DNA from: Variovorax sp.
GTDB lineage: Bacteria; Pseudomonadota; Gammaproteobacteria; Burkholderiales; Burkholderiaceae_C
Assembly (NCBI GenBank): GCA_025352265.1
Contig: JANXTS010000071.1
Span: 35,311-99,310 of the forward strand
DNA: 64,000 bases
Reading direction: 5' to 3'
Under the pieces are notes generated by a model. The model saw only the letters and a program-made list of their open reading frames with translations. It had not been told where the DNA came from and ran no database searches. Of the stretch, positions 24,720-33,158 are shown one piece after another. The position numbers and the translations under genes are program-made. Within the stretch, counting starts at the first letter, position 1; each line of letters opens with the position of its first letter.

Positions 24720-25030
24720 CAGGCCTTCTTTGCCCAAGCGCTGCACCAGCCCTTGGCGCTGACCTGCTTGCCGGCGAAGAGCGGACAGGCGCCGTTGGCG
24801 TCGCCCGCCTTACCTTGGTACAGCGCGCAGTTGCCGCACATCTGGCCCGCGGCGTACTTCGGAAATTTCTTGGCGTCGACGCGACTAGCATCCGCCGCAT
24901 AGCCCAACGCAGCGGCTTGCGGATCTTTTTCATCGACTGTTGCTTGCGCCATCGCGTCGAGGCCGAAGGCTGTCGCCCCAGCGGAAATGGTCAGCAAAAA
25001 GATGCGGCGTGTGGTCTGGGTTGTATTCAT
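24719..25030 (-). CDS. high-potential iron-sulfur protein (HiPIP)
   Basis: A small periplasmic electron carrier with one [4Fe-4S] cluster. A Tat signal (TRRIFLLTISAGATAFG) precedes a mature domain with DPQAAALGYAADASRVD and the four cluster cysteines in MCGNCALYQG, GACPLFAG and GWCSAWAKKA. The ATG at 25030 directly precedes the signal; an upstream ATG at 25069 adds 13 residues without function. It would carry electrons between respiratory enzymes. It is coupled to the downstream lipoprotein gene. Confidence 0.92.
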   Translation of the reverse strand: MNTTQTTRRIFLLTISAGATAFGLDAMAQATVDEKDPQAAALGYAADASRVDAKKFPKYAAGQMCGNCALYQGKAGDANGACPLFAGKQVSAKGWCSAWAKKA

Positions 25031-25298
25031 CGTGGTCTTTCGTGGTTTTGGAACTGGCACCGTCGACAACGGCGATGCGCTCTGGTACCCAATTATTCAT
25101 TTTAGTGAAACGATAATGAAGCGCTAAATGCGATTTTTATTGCCAAATAACGATTCAAAAGTGAGTCAATTAAAAAAGGAACACCCGTCAAATGAACAGC
25201 CGCACCCGGCCACCTAGCAAGTAAGCCGGCAATGTGGGCCACGTGAGAGCGGTCGGCATTTCAAATGGAATGCCAGGATGGCTCGCGGTGGGCATTGG

Positions 25299-26033
25299 CT
25301 ACGCAACGCCTACTTCGCGCAATCGCATATGCGCCACACCATCCCACGCTACAGGTAGCTGATTCTTCGCCTGGAGATAGTGATGCGTGAACACCGCCAG
25401 ATAGGCATCCAGCATGCGTTCTGCGACAAGCTCACCTGCCAGGTTCATGCACAGTGCTGCCACTTCGCTGGTGCAGAAATGATCGTCACGACCAGACCGA
25501 CGCAGCTTGTATTGCGGAAGTCGATCGGGCTGCAGGCTGAGCACGGGCAACCGGTCCAGATACGGACTTTTCCCGAACATTTTGCGTGCCTCGGCCCAAG
25601 TGCCATCGAGCAGGATGAACAGCGGGCGCTTGCCGGGCTCTCCATCGTCGGCGTTAGGCTCCAGCGTATGCACCACCCGCTCTGGCGCCGCGTACTGCCC
25701 CGGGAACACGACATACGGCTGCCAATGCGGGTCACTCAGCAAAGCCAGAAGTGCGGGATCGGTCTCGGTGCGCGACCATCCGAACGCGAAGGTATCGACT
25801 ACCACATCGGCGATCAACCAACCGGTGTTGCTCGGCTTGAGTGGCTCGATGTCGGCCATGAGCAGACACACCGCCGCGCGCGTAACGACCGAGGGACGCA
25901 ATGCGCACATGCAATGGCTGAAAACCAGACGGCAGCCGGTGCAACGCTCGCGCTTGAAGCCACCACGGGCGAGAAATGGTTTGGCGCTGCGGGCCAGTCG
26001 CGCAGTACGCAGGCGGGAGACGGCGTGGGGCAT
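25299..26033 (-). CDS. DTW-domain tRNA-uridine aminocarboxypropyltransferase
   Basis: This 244-residue protein has a Cys-rich N-terminus (RCTGCRLVFSHCMC) that probably binds zinc, and the DTW-domain signature LLDGTWAEARKMF. Members of this family transfer the aminocarboxypropyl group of S-adenosylmethionine to a uridine of tRNA (acp3U). The ATG at 26033 gives a normal length; a longer frame to 26168 has an improbable N-terminus. It is single and convergent with nothing nearby. The exact tRNA position cannot be read from sequence. Confidence 0.85.
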   Translation of the reverse strand: MPHAVSRLRTARLARSAKPFLARGGFKRERCTGCRLVFSHCMCALRPSVVTRAAVCLLMADIEPLKPSNTGWLIADVVVDTFAFGWSRTETDPALLALLSDPHWQPYVVFPGQYAAPERVVHTLEPNADDGEPGKRPLFILLDGTWAEARKMFGKSPYLDRLPVLSLQPDRLPQYKLRRSGRDDHFCTSEVAALCMNLAGELVAERMLDAYLAVFTHHYLQAKNQLPVAWDGVAHMRLREVGVA

Positions 26034-26119
26034 GCATGGATTCTCGGGCGTCTTCGGCTTGCTGAAGCACGCCCTGTAGCATGAGCGCTTACAAAAAAAG
26101 TCAGGGAAGTCCGAGCTAT

Positions 26120-26659
26120 ATGGTGCAGAGAAGTTGGATACGCGCAGCGTTCGTTTTGGTACCCGCAATGAGTGTGGTCATGCTGGCAGGTTGCGCGAAA
26201 GATCAGCCTGTGAATACTGCGAGCAGACAGAGCGCATCCCGGAGTGCGGCCGCAAAGCCGGTACCGCCGGATCAAGCGGCGCCAGCAACAGGCAACAGCA
26301 GCTTTGTCAGCCCCGCGACGGGCAACACAATTTCAGGCTACGACGGCGTCCGCAACAAGGGTATCGATATCGGCGGCAGCCGCGGCGACCCGGTCGTCGC
26401 TGCCGCAGCCGGGCGCGTAATACTGGTCAGCAATTCGCTGCGCTCTTACGGCACGATGATCATCATCAAGCACAACGCCAAGCTGATCACGGCCTACGCA
26501 CATCTGGACCGCTCGCTGGTGCATGAAGACGATCAGGTCAAGCAAGGCCAGAAGATCGGCGACATGGGCAGCACGGGTACGGATCGCGTCAAGCTGCATT
26601 TCGAAGTTCGAAAGGATGGGGTTGCAACGAATCCTGTGCCTTATCTGCAAAGCAGATAG
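26120..26659 (+). CDS. NlpD-like degenerate M23 lipoprotein
   Basis: A lipoprotein of about 179 residues with an N-terminal signal and lipobox VMLAGC, then a LytM (M23) domain. The first metal motif of active peptidases, HxxxD, reads NKGIDIGG here, so the His is lost, while YAHLDRSLVHEDDQV and KLHFEVRKDG keep their shape. NlpD and EnvC lose catalytic residues in this way and act as activators of cell-wall amidases. There is no LysM domain between signal and LytM, unlike canonical NlpD. A role in cell separation is probable but unproved. Confidence 0.82.
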   Translation: MVQRSWIRAAFVLVPAMSVVMLAGCAKDQPVNTASRQSASRSAAAKPVPPDQAAPATGNSSFVSPATGNTISGYDGVRNKGIDIGGSRGDPVVAAAAGRVILVSNSLRSYGTMIIIKHNAKLITAYAHLDRSLVHEDDQVKQGQKIGDMGSTGTDRVKLHFEVRKDGVATNPVPYLQSR

Positions 26660-26934
26660 CGCGCCTTTGTCCGAATCAAATTCGCCGAGCCAATTCGCAG
26701 GCGGCCTGAGGCGCCACAAGGCGACTGCCGGTCGGTGTCACAAGGTCCGCGGGGCAGTTCACGTCGCGGGTTTCGAGCATGGGACGACATCCGAGGCACC
26801 TCAACAATCTCACGCGGTCATCTATCGCCCGACCGGGTCGAGAGCCGCTACGCTGGCACGTGTGTCGACGGCGGGATGCTGATCGATGTCGGCTGACTTC
26901 GATCAACGTCGACTGACCTCGATAGACGCCGCCG

Positions 26935-27261
26935 TTAGCGTCGGGTGGCCGAGTTCATCTGGCTGGTTCCCGCGGGAAGGCCATGAATAGAGGAGCCTTG
27001 AGGCTGCGAATTGGAAGGCGGTGGCGTGCTGGCCGGGAATGCCGGCGTCCCCTGAGGCTGCACGGGCGTTGAGCCCTCCCCACCTTGCGACTGCACACCC
27101 TTGCGTCCGACACACGGCCGCCTCGGGTCGGAACTGAAACTGCCGTCAGCGCACTGCGCCGTGGTCCCTGCGGGCGCGCCGCGGGTTGCTTGCGCGGAGA
27201 CGTCGGTCACGGCACCCATCGAGAGAGCGCTCGTAATGAACAACTGTAGAAATTTATCCAT
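26935..27261 (-). CDS. small exported Pro/Ser-rich protein
   Basis: A 108-residue protein with a signal peptide (MDKFLQLFITSALSMGAVTDVSAQ) followed by a short cysteine-containing stretch, TAQCADGSFSSDPRRPCVG, and a long Pro/Ser/Gly/Gln tail likely to be disordered. The Cys-bearing segment recalls small DUF3761-type secreted proteins, but the match is weak. It has no operon partner. Function unknown. Confidence 0.6.
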   Translation of the reverse strand: MDKFLQLFITSALSMGAVTDVSAQATRGAPAGTTAQCADGSFSSDPRRPCVGRKGVQSQGGEGSTPVQPQGTPAFPASTPPPSNSQPQGSSIHGLPAGTSQMNSATRR

Positions 27262-27403
27262 CCTTTACTGTATGGCAGCCGTCGAATCACTTGCGTTGGC
27301 GTGGGGAAGCTCAAACCGGGCAGTTCACTACGATCGCCCGATGCCGACCGCGCCGCGGTGTCAGGGCAAGATCCACCGTTTTCAACCCTTCTGAAAATCA
27401 AAC

Positions 27404-28045
27404 GTGCTCACCATCCATCACCTCGGCAAATCCCAGTCGGAACGCATTGTCTGGCTCTGCGAAGAACTCGGTCTCAACTACAAGCTCGTGCTGCACAACC
27501 GCGACCCGGTCACCGCGCTCGCACCGCCCTCGCTCGTCGAGCTGCATCCACTGGGAACCGCACCCGTCATCGCGGACGGCGACATCGTCCTTGCGGAGTC
27601 GGGTGCCATCATGGAATACATCATCGGCAAGTACGGTGGTGGACGCTTGACGTTCGCACCGACGCACCCTGAATACGCGCAGTACGTCTTTTGGTTGCAC
27701 TACGCGAACGGCAACCTGCAGCCCGCCATGGGTCGCAACATGGTGATGCATCGGCTGGGGGTTCCACCGGACAATCCGATCGCTGCGCGCATCAGAAGTC
27801 GGCTGCTCGGTGGGTTCGCGATGATCGAGACCCGACTGGGTGAGGCATCTTTTCTTGCGGGCGACACCTTGACCGCCGCAGACATCATGACGGTGTTTTC
27901 GCTGACGACCATGCGCTACTTTTATCCATTCGATCTCACGCCGTACCCGAACGTGCGGGGCTACCTGAAGCGCATCGCCGCCATCGCTTCGTATCAGCGC
28001 GCCATGAAAAAAGGCGACCTCGGAATGAAGCTGTTGCTCGACTGA
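27404..28045 (+). CDS. glutathione S-transferase family protein
   Basis: This is a cytosolic GST of 213 residues. The thioredoxin-fold half starts MLTIHHLGKSQSERIVWLCEELG, with the cis-Pro segment LGTAPVIADGDIVLAESGAIMEYI that binds glutathione, and the helical C-terminal half has the N-capping motif LTAADIMTVF. The start is a GTG at 27404. It is a single gene, followed by the structured RNA candidate and terminator at 28100-28240. Its electrophile substrate is unknown. Confidence 0.88.
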   Translation: MLTIHHLGKSQSERIVWLCEELGLNYKLVLHNRDPVTALAPPSLVELHPLGTAPVIADGDIVLAESGAIMEYIIGKYGGGRLTFAPTHPEYAQYVFWLHYANGNLQPAMGRNMVMHRLGVPPDNPIAARIRSRLLGGFAMIETRLGEASFLAGDTLTAADIMTVFSLTTMRYFYPFDLTPYPNVRGYLKRIAAIASYQRAMKKGDLGMKLLLD

Positions 28046-28099
28046 TCGAGCAGAAGAAAAGGAAAGGACGAAGCAAAAGTTCAGCCACTTATGCCAACT

Positions 28100-28239
28100 A
28101 ATTCCGAAAAGGTGCGGCAAGGTATACCTTTGGTCGACTTGGCTTGTGACAAGCGCACGGCTAGTCTCAAGGCTTGGTTCTCCAAGGTGGTTTCAAGGGC
28201 CACACTTCCAAAGGCCCGCCTCGTGCGGGCCTTTTTTTG
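28100..28239 (+). ncRNA. candidate structured small RNA ending in an intrinsic terminator
   Basis: Three short hairpins follow each other: GCTTG-TGA-CAAGC at 28142-28154, CTTGG-TTCT-CCAAG at 28173-28186, and GTGG/CCAC at 28187-28203. They end in a strong GC-rich terminator at 28211-28239. No protein frame with a ribosome site uses this space. It could be the 3' leader of the GST transcript instead; an independent promoter was not identified, so the 5' end is a guess. Confidence 0.4.
28211..28239 (+). terminator. intrinsic terminator
   Basis: A nine-base stem AAGGCCCGC/GCGGGCCTT with a CTCGT loop is followed by a run of seven T. The T-run exists on the plus strand only. It ends the GST transcript, the small RNA candidate, or both. 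Confidence 0.9.
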
Positions 28240-28324
28240 CTCTCCGCGCGCAAAAAACCTCGCTTCCGATGAACGAAGCATTGGATTGGGTTGTCGGCGG
28301 CAAGGCCGCGTATAGTTATGGACC

Positions 28325-28537
28325 ATGAAAAACGCGATGCTCCTGATGTTCCTGCTCGGCACAGGCGCAATCGTGTTGCTGCTGGCCGGCCGCTTGATTG
28401 ACGCCCACAAACTGAGAGGTGGCCATTGGGACATCGCCATATCGGCGATCGTCATCGCAGCGATTGCCGCCATTGGGATTTTTCTGTCTACCGATCATGA
28501 TGATTGGCTGCAATCGATCATGGGTCGAAGGCACTAA
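28325..28537 (+). CDS. small two-helix membrane protein
   Basis: A 70-residue protein with two hydrophobic helices (AMLLMFLLGTGAIVLLLAG and IAISAIVIAAIAAIGIFL) joined by RLIDAHKLRGGHWD. I do not recognise a family. It lies 71 bases upstream of the TPR membrane protein gene on the same strand, so it may be cotranscribed with it. Confidence 0.6.
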   Translation: MKNAMLLMFLLGTGAIVLLLAGRLIDAHKLRGGHWDIAISAIVIAAIAAIGIFLSTDHDDWLQSIMGRRH

Positions 28538-28608
28538 CCCTTCTTAAGCGTGCCCTAAGCCCCGCGTGCTCTAGTCGAAATAACAATTTCGTAAAGCGAA
28601 AGGCTTCC

Positions 28609-29523
28609 ATGTTCAAACGTCTGGTTATCCACCTCAGTTTCGCGCTGGCGTTGACCGTTCCGGCACTGGTGCTGGCACAGGTTGATTCAGCCGCAAACCG
28701 TGCCCACGAACCGTCCATCGACGAAATCTACAGGGCGGCAGAGAGCGGAAAAACCGCTGAAGCCGACAGCATGATCGCCACAGTTTTGGCGGCGCATCCG
28801 GGCAGTGCCAAAGCCCATTTTGTGCATGCCGAACTCCTCGCCAAAGAAGGCAAGCTCGGCGCTGCCAAGACCGCTTACGCCAAGGCAGAGGCGCTGGCGC
28901 CGGGCCTGCCTTTCGCCAAGCCGGGGGCGGTTGCCAGCTTGCTGGAGCGAATCGGTGGATCAGCATCTGCATCGCGACCTTCTCCTGCGAAGGCAACCGA
29001 ATTACAGAGCGCGGAATCTCCCGGGCTTGGCATGCCAGCCAAGACGGGAATCGTGGTGCTGCTGGTCGCGGCAGGGTTCTTCCTCTTCAAACGGATTTCA
29101 GGCGCACGGCCTCCGGCGAGCGGTGCAGCCGGCGCGCCGGTCAGTGCGCAAGCGGGCTACCCGAATGCTCCCTACAGCGGCGGCCCGGGTGGGTATGCAC
29201 CGGGGTCGATGGCTCAGCCCAACTACTCCCAAGCTCCGTCGACGTCCGCTGCGCCATCGGCGACTTCCGGCCTCGGCGGCGCGTTGATGACAGGCGCCGC
29301 TGTCGGCTTGGGCGCAGTCGCAGTCGAGCAAGCCGTGCGGCACTTCAGCCAACGCGAGAGGCCGGACGACGCAGTCGAGCGACGTCGCGATCAGCCTGCT
29401 TTCGACAACAATCTTGGACCGGATTCCAATGCCGACATGGGAGGCTCCGACTTCGGAATTTCCGATGCCGGCTCTTGGGACAGTGGCAGTGGCGGCGGTG
29501 GAGATTCCAGCAGCGACTGGTGA
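28609..29523 (+). CDS. exported TPR-containing protein with Gly/Ser-rich tail
   Basis: The 304-residue protein begins with a signal peptide (MFKRLVIHLSFALALTVPALVLA). TPR-like helices follow (IYRAAESGKTAEADSMIATVLAAHPGSAKAHFVHAELLAKEG), then a membrane helix (AKTGIVVLLVAAGFFLF), a Pro/Gly/Ala-rich linker, and a C-terminal tail ending DSGSGGGGDSSSDW. The Gly-Ser-Asp tail resembles those of TPM/YgcG-type proteins. It is probably an envelope adaptor. ATG 28609 directly precedes the signal; the longer frame is less likely. Confidence 0.72.
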   Translation: MFKRLVIHLSFALALTVPALVLAQVDSAANRAHEPSIDEIYRAAESGKTAEADSMIATVLAAHPGSAKAHFVHAELLAKEGKLGAAKTAYAKAEALAPGLPFAKPGAVASLLERIGGSASASRPSPAKATELQSAESPGLGMPAKTGIVVLLVAAGFFLFKRISGARPPASGAAGAPVSAQAGYPNAPYSGGPGGYAPGSMAQPNYSQAPSTSAAPSATSGLGGALMTGAAVGLGAVAVEQAVRHFSQRERPDDAVERRRDQPAFDNNLGPDSNADMGGSDFGISDAGSWDSGSGGGGDSSSDW

Positions 29524-29645
29524 GACGCTGGTGCGTAGATCGAGTCGCCTAACAGCGAAGCGGCTCCAGTACATCCCCATTTCCCTGGACGTCTTGAGCC
29601 GACGAACGGGCGCCACAAAAGCCAAGTAGAAAGCATCATCGGACA

Positions 29646-29987
29646 ATGGCGCTGACCCTCCAATTCCTGTCGTTGGACGACAAGATCCAGGCCGATTGCC
29701 GCTCTGGCGAATTGAAAACCGACATCTATGACCACGTGGCGATCTTCGTCGGCCACCACCTCGATCGATCACATGCCGCAATGCTCAGGGCGTCGCGCTG
29801 CGAGTTGGCGGCGGGCCGCTATTCGCGGTATTCGGGCGATGTCTATCGACCGGCACACAACGATCCGGTCGAAGTGGGGTCGTGCCTGGTGGGCGTCTTT
29901 CCGACAGCGGGCGATCGCGATGCATTTGCGCTTCTCTCAGGTGCACACCCCGCGCAGTTCGCCCGGGCGATTGCGCAGCCCGATTGA
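29646..29987 (+). CDS. hypothetical protein
   Basis: A 113-residue open frame, MALTLQFLSLDDKIQADCRSGELKTDIYDHVAIFVGHHLDRSHA, with soluble composition and no signal or membrane helix. I recognise no domain. Codon composition on the plus strand looks protein-like, and it has no strong competitor on the other strand. It lies between the TPR gene and the metal regulator. Confidence that it is real is moderate. Confidence 0.45.
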   Translation: MALTLQFLSLDDKIQADCRSGELKTDIYDHVAIFVGHHLDRSHAAMLRASRCELAAGRYSRYSGDVYRPAHNDPVEVGSCLVGVFPTAGDRDAFALLSGAHPAQFARAIAQPD

Positions 29988-30076
29988 TACGACAGGAAGC
30001 GGCATCGGTCCGTAGCAGTCAATGCTGCCGGCGGTGCGGATGGTGTCGTGCGGCTCAGCCGTTGTCATTGCGCAAT

Positions 30077-30352
30077 TCATTTCATGTAGGAACGCAGCAC
30101 AGAGACAATGGCCTCGACGTCTTCCATACGGTCATGCGCTGCGTCGCTTGCTGGCCCCATGTGCTCGCGGAGATGGCCTTCAAGCACCTGAGACATCAGG
30201 CCGTTTACCGCCCCGCGAATGGCCGCGATCTGCTGCAGTATCGCCATGCATTCAGTGCCCGATTCAAGTGCGCGCTCCAATGCCTCGGTCTGGCCCTTGA
30301 TGCGCCTGACGCGTGCAAGCAAGGGCTTTTGGTCGGTGGTCGTGTGTGCCAT
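30077..30352 (-). CDS. dmeR: CsoR/RcnR-family Ni/Co-responsive repressor (DmeR-like)
   Basis: A 91-residue all-helical metal-sensing repressor. The four nickel/cobalt ligands of RcnR are all at the same numbers from this ATG: His3, Cys35 (GTECMAIL), His60 and His64 (EGHLREH). CsoR-type copper sensors have a different C-H-C set, so a Ni/Co role is favoured. It is divergent from a cation-diffusion-facilitator exporter, as in dmeRF pairs of alphaproteobacteria, and an RcnR-like operator lies in between. An upstream frame to 30472 has no family support. Confidence 0.9.
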   Translation of the reverse strand: MAHTTTDQKPLLARVRRIKGQTEALERALESGTECMAILQQIAAIRGAVNGLMSQVLEGHLREHMGPASDAAHDRMEDVEAIVSVLRSYMK

Positions 30353-30378
30353 GGTGCATTGTAAAAGGCGTCTGCAAG

Positions 30379-30395
30379 ATACTGGGGTACAGTAT
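30379..30395. promoter_or_regulatory. RcnR-like operator ATACTG-GGGTA-CAGTAT
   Basis: Six-base arms ATACTG/CAGTAT are perfectly complementary. The inner form TACT-N7-AGTA with a G-tract matches the known RcnR site TACT-G6-N-AGTA in arms and spacing (here four G, then TAC). It ends five bases before the exporter start and overlaps its ribosome site, so binding would block expression. Confidence 0.78.
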
Positions 30396-30399
30396 CGGA

Positions 30400-31377
30400 A
30401 TGGAAACAGTAGATACCGCTCAACCACCTTCGGAGTGGCAGCACTCTCACGCTTTCGACGAAGGCAATCCACTCGCCGAGCGCCTGACCAAATGGGTGGT
30501 CGTCCTGACCGCCGTGATGATGGTGGTCGAAATAGCAGGTGGCTGGACCTTCAACTCCATGGCTCTTCTGGCTGATGGCTGGCATATGAGCTCCCACACG
30601 CTCGCGTTGGGTCTGTCGGTCGTCGCATACGCGGCGGCGCGGCGCTTTTCCGGCGACAGTCGCTTTGCATTCGGCACCTGGAAGATCGAAGTGCTCGGTG
30701 GCTTCAGCAGCGCCATTCTGTTAACGCTGGTTGCAGCGCTAATGCTCTATCAATCCGTGGAACGACTTGCCTCCCCTGGCGTAATTCACTACGACGAGGC
30801 CATCGCGATCGGCGTGGTCGGCTTGCTGGTGAACCTCGCTTGCGCGTGGTTGTTACGCGGAGGTCATCAACACGATCATCACGGTCACGACGATCGCGCT
30901 CGTGGTCATGGGCATCACCAGGATTTGAACCTGCGTTCGGCTTATGTCCATGTCGTGGCCGATGCCGCCACTTCTGTTTTGGCCATCGTGGCGCTGTTTG
31001 GCGGCAAGCTGTGGGGCGCGGCGTGGCTCGACCCTGCCATGGGCATCGTCGGTGCCGGGCTGGTGGCAGTGTGGGCCTTTGGGCTGATGCGCGATTCAGG
31101 CCGGGTGCTTCTGGATGCAGAAATGAACGCGCCCGTGGTGCAGGAGATTCGGGACGTCATCGATGCCAGTCCTCTTGAGGCGACACTTTGCGACCTGCAC
31201 GTCTGGCGCGTCGGCAAAGGCAAATACGCCTGCATCGTCTCGCTCTTGACGACGGAAGATGTCGAGCCCGACTTTTTTAAACAGCAGCTGCGCGTTCATG
31301 AAGAGCTCGTTCACATCACGGTCGAAGTCAACCGTGTGAAAAATCGCGCGTCGAGTAGTGGTCGCGGGATGCAGTAA
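30400..31377 (+). CDS. dmeF: cation diffusion facilitator, DmeF-type Ni/Co exporter
   Basis: This is a CDF-family efflux pump of 325 residues with six membrane helices. N-terminal WQHSHAFDEGNPLAERLTKW is typical of DmeF. Metal-site residues lie in MALLADGWHMSSHT and VHVVADAATSV, and the loop between helices IV and V is His-rich (GGHQHDHHGHDDRARGHGHH). The cytoplasmic C-terminal domain ends with the usual DLHVWRVGKGKYACIVSL. The ATG at 30400 directly follows the operator. Expression is presumably induced by nickel or cobalt through the divergent regulator. Confidence 0.9.
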   Translation: METVDTAQPPSEWQHSHAFDEGNPLAERLTKWVVVLTAVMMVVEIAGGWTFNSMALLADGWHMSSHTLALGLSVVAYAAARRFSGDSRFAFGTWKIEVLGGFSSAILLTLVAALMLYQSVERLASPGVIHYDEAIAIGVVGLLVNLACAWLLRGGHQHDHHGHDDRARGHGHHQDLNLRSAYVHVVADAATSVLAIVALFGGKLWGAAWLDPAMGIVGAGLVAVWAFGLMRDSGRVLLDAEMNAPVVQEIRDVIDASPLEATLCDLHVWRVGKGKYACIVSLLTTEDVEPDFFKQQLRVHEELVHITVEVNRVKNRASSSGRGMQ

Positions 31378-31400
31378 GCGGCGACCTGGGTAGAGCGCTA

Positions 31401-32330
31401 TTAGCGCGGCGTGTCACCGATGACCGTTGTGCGATAGAGCTTGCGACGAAGCTTGTCGGGCGTACCCGCTGCCAGGTGCATCAACGACCGGTTGTCCCAG
31501 AACACCAGGTCGTGCGGTTTCCAGGCATGCCGATAAATGAATTCGGGCTTTACGCTGTGGGCGAACAACTCAGCCAGGAGCGCATCGCTTTCGTCCTGCG
31601 GAAGGCCGACGATGCGTGTCGTGAAATGCTCGCTGACGAACAACGCTCTGCGGCCGGTTTCCGGATGCGTGCGGACCACAGGCTGCACGGCAGGCGCCAC
31701 TTCGTCGATTTGAGTCTGCGAAAGCTTGGGACGCCAAGGGTTCTTGGCGCGCAAGTCTTCGTACTTGGCAAGATAGCTGTGCTCTGCTTTGAGATGCAGG
31801 ACTTTTTGCTGTAGCTGAGTGCTCAACGCATCCCATGCCAGATGCTGATTGGCGAACAGCGTGTCGCCGCCTTCCGCCGGGAGCTCCTGCGCGTGCAGGA
31901 GCGAACCCAAACTCGGCCGCGGCTTGTACGAAATATCGGAGTGCCAGTAAACGCCAGCGTCGCCGAGTCCGATCGGCTCGCCGTTCTCCTTGATATTTGA
32001 AACGATCAGGATCTGAGGGTGATTGTTCAGGTGAAACTGATGCAGCACATGGATTTCTAGCGGGCCGAAGCGGCGGCTGAACTCGATGTGCGCCTCAGGC
32101 GAAACATCCTGGTCGCGGAACACGACGACATGATGGTCCAGGTGCGCGCGGTGAATGCGCGCAAAGTCCGCATCGTTGATAGGCTTGGAGATGTCGAGCC
32201 CGACGATTTCGGCACCGACAGCTGCGTCGAAGCCGCGAACTTCAAAGGCTTGCGAGGGTATCGGATCGGCGGATTCTGCCGTGGGTCCGGTTCGTGTTGC
32301 TGTGGCTGTGGCTGTGGCTGTGGCGGTCAT
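31401..32330 (-). CDS. TauD/TfdA-family Fe(II)/2-oxoglutarate dioxygenase
   Basis: A 309-residue non-haem iron dioxygenase. The iron triad is H-x-D in VYWHSDISYKPRPS and the distal His in RSLMHLAAGTPDKLRRKLYRTTV; the terminal Arg segment would bind 2-oxoglutarate. The body is complete (FEVRGFDAAVGAEIVGLDIS at the start). Substrates of the family include taurine, alkyl sulfates and phenoxyacetates; none can be fixed here. The N-terminus is an Ala-Thr repeat encoded by hexanucleotide repeats. It has no operon partners. Confidence 0.87.
   Translation of the reverse strand: MTATATATATATRTGPTAESADPIPSQAFEVRGFDAAVGAEIVGLDISKPINDADFARIHRAHLDHHVVVFRDQDVSPEAHIEFSRRFGPLEIHVLHQFHLNNHPQILIVSNIKENGEPIGLGDAGVYWHSDISYKPRPSLGSLLHAQELPAEGGDTLFANQHLAWDALSTQLQQKVLHLKAEHSYLAKYEDLRAKNPWRPKLSQTQIDEVAPAVQPVVRTHPETGRRALFVSEHFTTRIVGLPQDESDALLAELFAHSVKPEFIYRHAWKPHDLVFWDNRSLMHLAAGTPDKLRRKLYRTTVIGDTPR
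32301..32324 (+). repeat. hexanucleotide repeat (TGTGGC)4
   Basis: Four perfect TGTGGC units encode the Ala-Thr dipeptide repeat at the N-terminus of the dioxygenase on the minus strand. Since six bases keep the frame, gain or loss of units would change length only. Confidence 0.85.
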
Positions 32331-32594
32331 GCGAAAGCTTGTTCTTAAGACGAATTCGCCACTCTAGGCCCACAGAGGGCGCACGGGAACCATTGATTTA
32401 TTGATTGCTTGTGAGAAATCGGTCGATCGAAAATAATTCCAAGTGGCCGGCTGCAGCACTCGCCGACTGCATGTCGTCAGCCCAGGCCCGGATTGGATGC
32501 GTCGAGTCCGACGCAGACTGCCTGTCGGCGCCTGCAGGCATTCCGGGGCTACACGCGAAACTCTGCCGCACACTACTTCAATCGAGTTTCCTGC

Positions 32595-33158
32595 ATGACA
32601 TTCACCAAGTCGCGAATCCTCCCACTCACCTTGCTTACTGTTGCGGGCTCGCTGCTCCTTTGTGCGTGCGCCAGTGCTCCCCCCGGCGGTCGCACGCCGG
32701 TCGCTTTGGCGTCCAATGTCGATCTGCCACGGTTCATGGGTGACTGGTATGTCATCGCGAACATCCCGACCTTCCTGGAAAAGGGGGCGCACAACGCCAA
32801 GGACAGCTATCGGCTCGATGCGGACGGCACCATTCCGACGACTTTCAGCTTCAACGCGGACACACCCGACGGTCCACGCAAGAGTTATGGTTCCCGTGGA
32901 TTCGTAATGGATGGCGGAGCCAACGTCGTGTGGGGCCAGCAGTACGTCTGGCCGATCAAGGCGGACTACCGCATTTCCTATGTTTCGCCCGATTACGCAC
33001 AAACTGTGATCACTCGGGACAAGCGCGACTATGTATGGATCATGGCGCGCACGCCCACCATTCCAGATGCCGACCTGGAGCGTCTCACCGCTTTCGTGGC
33101 CGCTCAAGGCTACGACGTGAGCAAATTGCAGAAAGTGCCACAGCTCGCAATCAAATGA
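32595..33158 (+). CDS. bacterial lipocalin (Blc-like lipoprotein)
   Basis: A 187-residue outer-membrane lipocalin. Signal and lipobox are clear (SLLLCACAS), then the lipocalin signature VDLPRFMGDWYVIANIPTF, the beta-barrel strands and the third conserved region KRDYVWIMARTPTI. Such proteins bind lysophospholipids or fatty acids at the outer membrane. The ATG at 32595 directly precedes the signal peptide. It is monocistronic, bounded by the dioxygenase and an empty 0.6 kb region. Confidence 0.88.
   Translation: MTFTKSRILPLTLLTVAGSLLLCACASAPPGGRTPVALASNVDLPRFMGDWYVIANIPTFLEKGAHNAKDSYRLDADGTIPTTFSFNADTPDGPRKSYGSRGFVMDGGANVVWGQQYVWPIKADYRISYVSPDYAQTVITRDKRDYVWIMARTPTIPDADLERLTAFVAAQGYDVSKLQKVPQLAIK

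Noticed and set aside
26888..26927. Two adjacent 20-base near-repeats (16 of 20 identical)
   Set aside because: Only two imperfect copies in a non-coding stretch; probably chance or local duplication without evident function.
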